54,940 nt of DNA from Nitrospira sp. CR1.3 (GTDB lineage Bacteria; Nitrospirota; Nitrospiria; Nitrospirales; Nitrospiraceae). The notes under the pieces are model-generated. The model had not been told where the DNA came from and ran no database searches. It was given only the letters and a program-made list of their open reading frames with translations. A program made the translations under genes and the position numbers. Position 1 is the first letter of the stretch. Every line of letters begins with the position of its first letter. This document shows positions 24,223 to 32,230 of this stretch, piece after piece. The stretch lies in NCBI GenBank assembly GCA_014055525.1, contig WIAH01000023.1, positions 1 through 54,940 on the forward strand, written 5' to 3'.

Positions 24223-27030
24223 TTGCTGAATTTGCGATTGCGCGACGAGTTCCTCGGACAACAGACGCCCGGCACGACGATTGCGCTTCGTCGGCCGGAC
24301 AATACGGGCGTTGCGCAGCAAGCCGCCGACGAAATTCTCAACATCACATACCCAACGGCAGATGTTCAGACGGCACTCAGGGCGCTCGGCGCGGACATGT
24401 CCGGCCGGCCAATCGTGCTCATCGGCGACCGCGGTCGCGGCAAGTCGCACATCATGGGCGTCATGCACCATGCCGTAGCCTCGCCTGATGCGGTCGGGCG
24501 CTGGGCGTCGGACTGGGGTCAGCGGCTCGGGTTGCCGTCGCTCCAAAACCTACGGCTCCGAGGCGGGTATTTCCCTATCTCCGAGCCGGTGCACAATCAC
24601 GAGTTTCCGCTGCTCTGGGAGCTGCTATTTGCCAGGCATCCGCAGGGGCAGCTTTTCAAGGGTCGCTTCGAATCGCTCAATCAGCCCTATCCACCTCGGC
24701 GGCTGCTGGAGGAGATGTTCACGGCGCAGCCGGTTGCGCTGATCCTTGATGAGTTTCAAAAGTGGTTCGACGGGCTACATGACGACCCGTCGCCCAATGG
24801 CAGGAAATGGCGCGAGGTCGCATCGAACTTCATCCAGAACCTGTCTGAGATCGCGTCGGAACGGCCGGAGTTGCTCGTCCTTGTAGTCTCGGTGCTGAAT
24901 AATAACACAGACGCATTCCAGCAAGTTCACCGCAACACGCCGATCCTGATCAATTTCCAAGGGCCGACAGCAAAACGTGACCGGCAGCAGCTCCTTCTGC
25001 ATCGCCTGTTCACTAACAGGGCGAACATCCCGAGCAATGAGACCACTCGTCTCGTGGACGCATACGCGACCGAGCGATTCCGGCTGCGCTTCGCGACGCT
25101 GCCGGCTTCGGAGCAGGAGCGTAAGCGCGAAGAAGTTCTGACGCTTTGGCCTTTCAGCCCCGAACTGATCGAGCTTCTCGACGACCAAATCCTCATGGCC
25201 GAAGCGGCGCAAGAGAGCCGCGATCTGATTCGAATCCTCGCCGCCGTGTTTCGCGGCCGGGGTGAGCAGGCCGCAATTCTGACGCCGGCTGATTTCCTGG
25301 TGGATGACGACGCTTGCGGTGTGCAGGCACTCATCGCCTCCATCGCGACGGCCGGAGAACAGGAAGAGCTGCTTCAAATTGCCCAACGCAATCTCGAAGG
25401 CGTGCTGTCGCAGGGGCTGCCGCTCTCGCACGCTCGCGAGCTGCTGAGCGCACTGTGGATGCGTTCGATGTCACCGGGTCGGCACGCCGGCGGTACGCGG
25501 CAGGATCTGCAACTCGACATCACCCGCGACCAGGCGGTCAGCGACAACGCGTTCCGCGACGAGCTGATGCTCATCAAGGACAACAGCATCAACATTCACG
25601 GGGCGGACGACCTCCAGGGACGCCTGTGGATCGGTCGCGGCGAAAACGCGAAGACGAAGGTTCGAGCAACAGCCCGAAACAGTCGGCTCTGGGAACCGGG
25701 CGCACCGTCGTCGAGCGGAACCGCATCCATCTATCCGGGCAAGGATATTGAGCACATCCGGAACACCATCCGACACATCCTCGTGCCCGAAACTCGTGAG
25801 GCGGTTTCGCGTGTCGTCGTCCTCGGACCGCAATGGCTGACCGACCCGTGGCCGTTCGTGGATGAAAACGATCGACCCGAGCGCTGGTCGCAACCAGTTC
25901 TTCTCGTTGTGCCGAATGCGATCGATGCCGCCGGTGGCGGCGCAGAAGCACAACTCGGCAAGTGGCTTGCTCAGCACGTCCCCTCCAAACGAAATACCGT
26001 GCGATTCCTGTTGCCTGTCGCGGGCGCGGCTGGCGTCTACGAGGACCGCGACATCGTGTTCTCCGCGCGGTGCTCATACCTCACGTCGCAAGCATGGCGG
26101 GACGACCCGCAGTATTACGGCCTTCGCAACGATTTCGACCGGCCGCTCCGAGAGACGTTGAAAGCTCGATTTGACCGACTCGGTGTGCTCTCCACCTGGA
26201 ACTTTCGCCAGCCTGAACAATGCCGATTCGATATCGAGCGCGTAGATGGCCAGCTTGTCCGCGAGAAGGGGTCAATCCCGCTCGCCATCGACGAGCAGAT
26301 CAAACGCGATTTGTTTGACCCTGCCGAGTTCCAGACGCTTGTGATTGACTACGCTCGGAACAACCGCGAAGTGAGCCGCCTCGTGGATGATCTCAAGGAG
26401 CCTCCACCATCGGGCGACGCAATTCCGTTTCTGGGCGAAACGGGTATCTGCGAAGAGGTGCTCAAGGTCGCGTCCAAGGGGCGCGTCGTTATGAATGTCT
26501 CGGGCCAATGGATCAGTCGGCAGCCCGATCACAGTGACGATGAAGAGGCTCTGCGCTATGTTCGACGCTGGTTCCGCTCGGCTCAGGAAATGCGACAGGT
26601 GCAGCTCGCGCTACCGGGAGCCGCCGGATCGGGAGCCGTAACCGGGCCGACGCCGGCGGTCACGCCCACGCAACCAACGACGCCCGGCACAACCCCTCAA
26701 CCCGGGCTTTGGCCGACGGGCGGTACGACGACCGGCCCGACCACACCCACTGTTACACCAACCGGTGCCGGAGGCGGAACACCTACATCGGGGCCAACGA
26801 TTCCAACACAGCCACAAGCGCAGACGCATCGAACACAAGCGCCCACAACGGTCATCAACCTCGTGGGCAGCTTCGAGCAATGGGGAGTGCCCAGCGATGC
26901 CGTACTGAAAAAAGCGCAAATAGAGTTCGAGGGACTGACTGTTCAGCAGATCAAGCAGATACTCCAGCGGATTCCGTCAACGTTCCGCGCTAATCTCGAA
27001 ATCACTCACGAGAGGAACGACCAGGCGTGA
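24223..27030 (+). CDS. brxC: BREX-type DUF499 ATPase (BrxC/PglY-like)
   Basis: The 935-residue protein has Walker A GDRGRGKS at residues 68-75 and Walker B ALILDEFQKWFDG around 172-184, the pattern of DUF499 ATPases (BrxC/PglY) of BREX and Pgl phage-defence systems. A Pro/Thr/Gly-rich segment at about 806-880 separates the body from a short C-terminal domain (VPSDAVLKKAQIEFEG, then LTVQQIKQILQRIP). The start is a TTG at 24223 with AGGAG 9-10 nt upstream. It overlaps pglZ by 4 nt and is the first gene of the operon. It is shorter than typical type 1 BrxC. Family firm; subtype by neighbours. Confidence 0.85.
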   Translation: MLNLRLRDEFLGQQTPGTTIALRRPDNTGVAQQAADEILNITYPTADVQTALRALGADMSGRPIVLIGDRGRGKSHIMGVMHHAVASPDAVGRWASDWGQRLGLPSLQNLRLRGGYFPISEPVHNHEFPLLWELLFARHPQGQLFKGRFESLNQPYPPRRLLEEMFTAQPVALILDEFQKWFDGLHDDPSPNGRKWREVASNFIQNLSEIASERPELLVLVVSVLNNNTDAFQQVHRNTPILINFQGPTAKRDRQQLLLHRLFTNRANIPSNETTRLVDAYATERFRLRFATLPASEQERKREEVLTLWPFSPELIELLDDQILMAEAAQESRDLIRILAAVFRGRGEQAAILTPADFLVDDDACGVQALIASIATAGEQEELLQIAQRNLEGVLSQGLPLSHARELLSALWMRSMSPGRHAGGTRQDLQLDITRDQAVSDNAFRDELMLIKDNSINIHGADDLQGRLWIGRGENAKTKVRATARNSRLWEPGAPSSSGTASIYPGKDIEHIRNTIRHILVPETREAVSRVVVLGPQWLTDPWPFVDENDRPERWSQPVLLVVPNAIDAAGGGAEAQLGKWLAQHVPSKRNTVRFLLPVAGAAGVYEDRDIVFSARCSYLTSQAWRDDPQYYGLRNDFDRPLRETLKARFDRLGVLSTWNFRQPEQCRFDIERVDGQLVREKGSIPLAIDEQIKRDLFDPAEFQTLVIDYARNNREVSRLVDDLKEPPPSGDAIPFLGETGICEEVLKVASKGRVVMNVSGQWISRQPDHSDDEEALRYVRRWFRSAQEMRQVQLALPGAAGSGAVTGPTPAVTPTQPTTPGTTPQPGLWPTGGTTTGPTTPTVTPTGAGGGTPTSGPTIPTQPQAQTHRTQAPTTVINLVGSFEQWGVPSDAVLKKAQIEFEGLTVQQIKQILQRIPSTFRANLEITHERNDQA

Positions 27031-27989
27031 GTTCGTGGCACGAGACCATCCTGGACGCGGCGTCTCCGCAGGCTGCCTGGCAAGGCATCTTTGCGAAGTT
27101 GCTCGACCTTGCGCGGACCACACCGTCGCCGGTCGAGCTGCACAACAAGACGGTCGAGCCGGACCGCCTCATCGCTGAGAGTGCCTGGGAGTTGTGGCAG
27201 GAATATCCAGCTACTGCCGAGCGCACGTCGGATGCTCTCAAGGCGTGGTGGGCCGGCTCATCCGCATCGGGACACGCGGTCTTAATTCTTGACGGGCTGT
27301 CGCTCCGAGAATTGACGCCGCTGCTCGGCGGCGCTTCGGCACGCGGCATTGAGCCTGTCGCCGTTCGTGTAACCGGCTCCGAAGTTCCGTCAGAAACCAA
27401 CCAGTTTGCTCAGAGCCTCGGCGTTCCGTCGCGGTCAAGCCTGGCGAACGACGGCGCTCCTGGCGGATTCGCCCTGGGGACTAACGGCGTTTACACGGAC
27501 GTGCTGAGCGGCGCGTTTGATGGGCACATCGCCTCGCTGCCGCATGTGCCAAACGTTTTCATCTGGTACGACTGGCCGGACATTCTCGTCCACACGCACG
27601 CGCGCGCACCGGATCAGGTCTACAACACTGCTGCCGCCGGCCTGCAAAGCGACGGATTCTGGCAGTTCGTGGACCGGCTCCGCACGGGCCGACGACTCAT
27701 CATCACGGCCGACCACGGGTATGCACGGTCACAACTGTTCTCAACGAATGAGAGCGACCCCGATGTCGTAAGCGCGCTCAAAGACACATTCGCTGCATCG
27801 CGCTGCAAGCCAGTCTTGGGACCGTGGGCGCGGGCACTGCTGCCGCCCGTCGTGTTCACTCACAACGGGCATCACGTCGTCATGGGCCAGCGCAAGTGGA
27901 CGGTCCAGGGTGGCTTTCCGTACGTTTGTCACGGTGGGCTGAGCCTGCTCGAAGTGGCGGTTCCGTTCATCGAGTTCGCGGCGAAATGA
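27027..27989 (+). CDS. pglZ: short PglZ-family protein
   Basis: The 320-residue protein contains the alkaline-phosphatase-superfamily core of PglZ: the nucleophile-side motif VLILDGLSLREL, a metal-site motif IITADHGYA, and CHGGLSLLEVAVPFIEF near the end. PglZ is a signature of BREX/Pgl systems. Most PglZ proteins are 650-900 residues, so this is a minimal form with essentially only the catalytic domain. It overlaps the DUF499 gene by 4 nt with a GTG start. Substrate in BREX remains unproven. Confidence 0.8.
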   Translation: MSSWHETILDAASPQAAWQGIFAKLLDLARTTPSPVELHNKTVEPDRLIAESAWELWQEYPATAERTSDALKAWWAGSSASGHAVLILDGLSLRELTPLLGGASARGIEPVAVRVTGSEVPSETNQFAQSLGVPSRSSLANDGAPGGFALGTNGVYTDVLSGAFDGHIASLPHVPNVFIWYDWPDILVHTHARAPDQVYNTAAAGLQSDGFWQFVDRLRTGRRLIITADHGYARSQLFSTNESDPDVVSALKDTFAASRCKPVLGPWARALLPPVVFTHNGHHVVMGQRKWTVQGGFPYVCHGGLSLLEVAVPFIEFAAK

Positions 27990-28007
27990 AAAGGTTGGCG
28001 CAACGAA

Positions 28008-31000
28008 ATGGCGAAAGCGAAATCCGACAACGCGGCCAATCAGGCGTACCTGATCGATGTTGAGCCGGACAATCTGCTCAACCTCAGCGATCGCGCTGCG
28101 GAAGGAGAGAAGAACGGAAACGGCAAGAAGAAGAACGGCAAGAACGCCGGCTTCGAGCCGCCGAATTTGGGGAAGGCGATCCGGCTCAAGACGCCGGATT
28201 TTTCCGACCCCAATCGGAAGCTGACCTGCCTCGAAGTCGATTTTCCGATTGCTCCGATCAACGCGCTGTCGCACCTCGAAGGAAACGCGGGCAAGCCGAT
28301 TTACCAGATGTCGAAATGGTGGGCGCGGCGACGCTCTAGCGTCTTTCGCAGTCTGCTCATCGCGGCGGCGACGGAAGCCCCCGACGATCCGTCGCATGCG
28401 GCCAAGCTGGTTTGGGACCATTACTACTGCAACCACCAGAAGGCCGGCAGCTTCAAGAAGCTCAAGGTGCTCGAACCATTCATGGGCGGCGGCACTACAG
28501 TCGTCGAAGGCTCGCGCCTCGGCTTCCAGGTCACGGGCATCGACCTTAATCCCGTCGCGTGGTTTGTCACGAAGAACGAAGTCGCGTGCAGCGATCCCGC
28601 GCAGGTCAAAGCGCTCTTCGACCACATTGAGGCCGAAGTCAAGCCGCTGATTCAGCCGTTCTATACGACCACGTGCCCGCGCGGGCACAAGGGTCACTGG
28701 ATCGATGTGCGGACGGAACGACCGGCGCCCGAAGGGCTGGACCCGATTGACTTGCCGCCGACGGAGCGCAAGCACTATCGCTGGGAAGGCCCGGAAGTCA
28801 TCTACACGTTCTGGGCGAAGCACGGCCCGTGCCGCGGCAGCCAGGGCAAACCCTGCGGCCATCGCACGCCGATCTTTCGCTCGCCGGTCATTGCCGAAAA
28901 GAAGCTCTCAACCAAGTTTATCCCGGTCGATTGCCCACACTGTGGCCATCATTTCGATGCCGAGTTGGGTGAGACGCGCATGGCCCCGGGCGCGGAGCGC
29001 GTCATCGTCGAGAATGAACCGCCCTTTACTGAAATGTCGCAGCCCTTCGCCCAGATGCTGAGCGATTACAGCAAGGGTAATGCCGACGAGAAGCGCGAGC
29101 GGCTGGAGCGGCTACTGGAATCGATCGAAACCGAAGCCGGGCTGCAATGCCCGGCGTGCAGCCAGCCAGCTGGGCAGGAAATCAAGCGCACGCTCTTAAA
29201 TCATCGCCGGGTAGGCACGGTTGGAGCGATGAAGAAGAAGGACTTTGGCATCGAATCACGCCCTACATACATGTACCTGTTGATTCACCCGAAGTGGTTG
29301 GAAGGTGCGCCGGGCGAAGATCAACGTGGTTCCGAATACGGTGGCTGGGCTGGTGCCGATCCGGACACTACTGCTACATGGTTTCGTAATCGAGTCAACG
29401 GCCTGTCGCTAATCGAGGTGCGCGGCCGCGTTAAATTAGCTGAAGAGGGAGTTTCAGCGATCCACGAAGACGAAGCACCCGCAATCGATGAAGAGGCGAG
29501 CGAGGATGCAGTGGACAGCGAGGACGCCGATCGAAAGCTGTTCGGACCACCAGCACAGATTACGCTTCGCGATGGCACAGTTGTGAATTCAAGGAAGGGA
29601 ACGGTGCCGACAAAATCGGCGTTCCGATGTGCGGCGTGTGGTGCCGCCCAAGACATACTTGAATCCGTTCGCCCTACCCAGCGAACGGCGCCGGTCGCTC
29701 CCTATGCAATTCAATGTCATTGCCCGGACTGTCAAGCGGCTGGTTACGTCTATGGGGGACGTTTTTTCGGCGCGTTGAATCCGACCGATGCCGAACGCCT
29801 CATAGTCGCAGAAAGAGAGTGGTCGAGACGATGTCAAAGTGATCTGATTGGTTGTTGGCCCGATACGCGGCTCCTGCCTGCCTATATGACGTTCAAGCTC
29901 AATGGAGGAATTCCAAACTGGGGCTTCACGCATTGGTGGAAAATGTTCAATGCGCGGCAGCTCCTCATTCATTCCCAACTTCTCCGCGCGTTGATCGATA
30001 GCGTATCCCAAGGTCAGGCGCTCGATGTCGGTGAGCAGGTTCTGGGAGGATTTCAGCAGTATTTGCGAAATCAGAATATGTTTTGCTTCTGGGACATCTC
30101 TCGCGATTGTATGGCCCCGTTCTTGTCGAACGCCAATTTTCACCCCAAAGCGCTCGTCGTTGAAAACTGCGCATTTCATAAACTTGGGCGCGGCAATTGG
30201 GAATCGATCGAAGACACGGTTGTCGACGGCCTGGCGTGGTGCGCGTCACCGTGGGATTCCGCCCTCGTGGAAGAAATCGAAGCAAAGAAGAGCGTCAAGG
30301 TTACTCCGGGTGATCCCGTTTTACGAGAATCCGCTGTCGTGTGCTGTCAATCTTCGTCTGACCTGTCGAGTTTTGATCAGGATTTGGACCTCGCGGTTAC
30401 AGACCCACCTTTCGGAAACAATCTCTTCTACGGTGATCTTGCAGATTTTTTCTACGCGTGGATGCGCGTGGCGATCCTCAAGTGGTACGATGGAGTCCCC
30501 GAGCGAGTCTATTTTGAGGCGGAGCGAACACCTCGGGCCATTGAGGCGGTGCAGAATTCTATTGAACATCCCGATGATCGAGAGGAGTGGGAGGCAACTC
30601 CTCTTGTTTCAGCGAAACACGTCGAGACGATTCGTGAGCGTACCGGTGACATTGAGCTCAAGGAGGGAGAGTCGAATCCTTTATATCGACGTGAACCGGC
30701 GTCACAGTTCTATTGCGACACGTTGACGGCCTGTTGGTCTGAGACAGCTCGGGTACTCAAGCCGGGCGGTCTGATGGCTTTCACGTTCCACCACAGCGAA
30801 GACGCACCGTGGGTTGATGTACTCGAAGCACTGTTCAACGCCGGCTGGGTACTCGTTGCGACGTACCCCATTCGTAGTGATGAAACGAAAGGTCAGAGTG
30901 GCGCGTTTGGGTCGCGGAAAATCGAATACGACATCATCCACGTCTGTCGAAAGCGGCTCGAAGCCCCGCAGCCGGTCGCCTGGGCCAAAATGCGGCGGTG

Positions 31001-31733
31001 GGTGAAGGACGAATCGCGACGATATAAGGACCTGCTCGAACGAACGCACGGCCGCGACCTACTTGAGGCCGACCTACGCGTGATCTTGCGGGGCAAGGCG
31101 CTGGAGTTCTACAGCCGCCACTACGGGCAGGTGCTGACTGGTGACGGACAGGTGTTGGGCGTCGGCGAGGCGCTACTGGGCATCAATCTGTTGCTCGATG
31201 ACCTACTCCAGGAAGGCACGACGGGCGTCGTGCGAGCGCCGGAATCGGCCGAGCCAGCGTCGCGGCTGCTCCTCAGCCTGTTCGACGACCGCGATTCCAT
31301 GACCCGCGATGAATTGCACAAAACGCTGCGTGGCAGCGGCGTGTCACCAGACGACTTGCAGGCCCGCGGTTGGCTTCGCGTCGTCGGCACGCGCGTTCAC
31401 GTCGTGCCGATTACGGACCGATTCGCCGGGTTCGTTTCACGCGGACGAACGCGCAAGGTGCTCAAGACCGACCTGGATCAGGCCCATTTCCTGATCGGGG
31501 CGTCGATGAGCGGGAAGGTGGACATTTCGGCCGAACTCAATCGGGACAGCTTCGTTCTGAAGCGGTCCGCAGACGCAATTCTTGGATGGTATGCCCAGAG
31601 CGGGCGTGAAAAAGCCATCTGTGACGCGGCGGCGCAGGCTCTGCGATTGGTCGAGGGCTGGCGCGCTCGACCCTCCCGACCGGTCGATGCGCAGCTCACG
31701 TTGTTCGAGGCTTTGGATCGAGAGGACGCCTGA
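28008..31733 (+). CDS. pglXI: DUF1156 adenine-type DNA methyltransferase (PglXI-like)
   Basis: The 1,241-residue protein is a DUF1156-family methyltransferase. After a lysine/asparagine-rich N-terminus it has IYQMSKWWARRRSSVFRSLL, the SAM-binding motif EPFMGGGTTVVEGSRLG (about 155-171) followed by GIDLNPVAW, and the catalytic DPPFGNN at 799-805. Between them are several cysteine pairs (DCPHCGHH, QCPACSQ, RCAACGA, QCHCPDC) that look like zinc ribbons. Type 3 BREX uses such a methyltransferase (PglXI) to mark self DNA. It is 18 nt after pglZ. Its stop overlaps the next start. Confidence 0.85.
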   Translation: MAKAKSDNAANQAYLIDVEPDNLLNLSDRAAEGEKNGNGKKKNGKNAGFEPPNLGKAIRLKTPDFSDPNRKLTCLEVDFPIAPINALSHLEGNAGKPIYQMSKWWARRRSSVFRSLLIAAATEAPDDPSHAAKLVWDHYYCNHQKAGSFKKLKVLEPFMGGGTTVVEGSRLGFQVTGIDLNPVAWFVTKNEVACSDPAQVKALFDHIEAEVKPLIQPFYTTTCPRGHKGHWIDVRTERPAPEGLDPIDLPPTERKHYRWEGPEVIYTFWAKHGPCRGSQGKPCGHRTPIFRSPVIAEKKLSTKFIPVDCPHCGHHFDAELGETRMAPGAERVIVENEPPFTEMSQPFAQMLSDYSKGNADEKRERLERLLESIETEAGLQCPACSQPAGQEIKRTLLNHRRVGTVGAMKKKDFGIESRPTYMYLLIHPKWLEGAPGEDQRGSEYGGWAGADPDTTATWFRNRVNGLSLIEVRGRVKLAEEGVSAIHEDEAPAIDEEASEDAVDSEDADRKLFGPPAQITLRDGTVVNSRKGTVPTKSAFRCAACGAAQDILESVRPTQRTAPVAPYAIQCHCPDCQAAGYVYGGRFFGALNPTDAERLIVAEREWSRRCQSDLIGCWPDTRLLPAYMTFKLNGGIPNWGFTHWWKMFNARQLLIHSQLLRALIDSVSQGQALDVGEQVLGGFQQYLRNQNMFCFWDISRDCMAPFLSNANFHPKALVVENCAFHKLGRGNWESIEDTVVDGLAWCASPWDSALVEEIEAKKSVKVTPGDPVLRESAVVCCQSSSDLSSFDQDLDLAVTDPPFGNNLFYGDLADFFYAWMRVAILKWYDGVPERVYFEAERTPRAIEAVQNSIEHPDDREEWEATPLVSAKHVETIRERTGDIELKEGESNPLYRREPASQFYCDTLTACWSETARVLKPGGLMAFTFHHSEDAPWVDVLEALFNAGWVLVATYPIRSDETKGQSGAFGSRKIEYDIIHVCRKRLEAPQPVAWAKMRRWVKDESRRYKDLLERTHGRDLLEADLRVILRGKALEFYSRHYGQVLTGDGQVLGVGEALLGINLLLDDLLQEGTTGVVRAPESAEPASRLLLSLFDDRDSMTRDELHKTLRGSGVSPDDLQARGWLRVVGTRVHVVPITDRFAGFVSRGRTRKVLKTDLDQAHFLIGASMSGKVDISAELNRDSFVLKRSADAILGWYAQSGREKAICDAAAQALRLVEGWRARPSRPVDAQLTLFEALDREDA

Positions 31734-32230
31734 TGCGGGAAATGTCTGGAACATCGTGGCGCGGGCGTGGTTCGAGCATCGTCTTCGACAAGCGATTGCT
31801 CGGCCCGTTGCTCGCTTCGTGCCCGGTGGTCTCGCTCCGGCAGGCGCTGGCGTGGGTGCCGGCATGGCCCTCGGCGCCACCACAGAGCGGCTCGACCGTT
31901 GTCGTCGGCGGATTGGAGACCGTGCTTGAAACCATGCCGGCGGCGGATGCGGAGGCATTCGTTCGCAAGCGGATTCGTGCGCTCATCAACGAGTTCCAGC
32001 AGCAATGGGACCAATGCGGCCTCGTCTTCGGGGTGCTCGTGGCGCCGCAGCGATTCAAGGTGACGGTGCAGGGCGAAGTGCTTTTCGTGACGCGGGACCA
32101 CGACGAAATTCGCCTTTCCGCGACAGTCTGGAATGGATCGGCGTCGGATGACCTGTTCGAACTGACTTTCAAAGACCCCGCGACAGGACAGCAGGTGAGG
32201 GGAGGCTTTCATGTCCCACACCGCTCCTGA
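31733..32230 (+). CDS. unknown 165-residue BREX-operon protein
   Basis: The start ATG shares a base with the stop of the methyltransferase gene, and the end overlaps the helicase gene by 20 nt, so it is embedded in the operon. The protein reads SGSTVVVGGLETVLETMP, then AFVRKRIRALINEFQQQWDQ, then CGLVFGVL and a beta-rich end (VQGEVLFVTRDHDEIRLSAT). No Walker A or other catalytic motif is visible. It holds a position where type 3 BREX could have the P-loop protein BrxF, but it lacks a P-loop, so I do not call it BrxF. Confidence 0.7.
   Translation: MREMSGTSWRGRGSSIVFDKRLLGPLLASCPVVSLRQALAWVPAWPSAPPQSGSTVVVGGLETVLETMPAADAEAFVRKRIRALINEFQQQWDQCGLVFGVLVAPQRFKVTVQGEVLFVTRDHDEIRLSATVWNGSASDDLFELTFKDPATGQQVRGGFHVPHRS

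Noticed and set aside
31733..32230. Calling the 165-residue protein BrxF.
   Set aside because: BrxF is described as a P-loop protein; no Walker A is visible here, so only the position fits.
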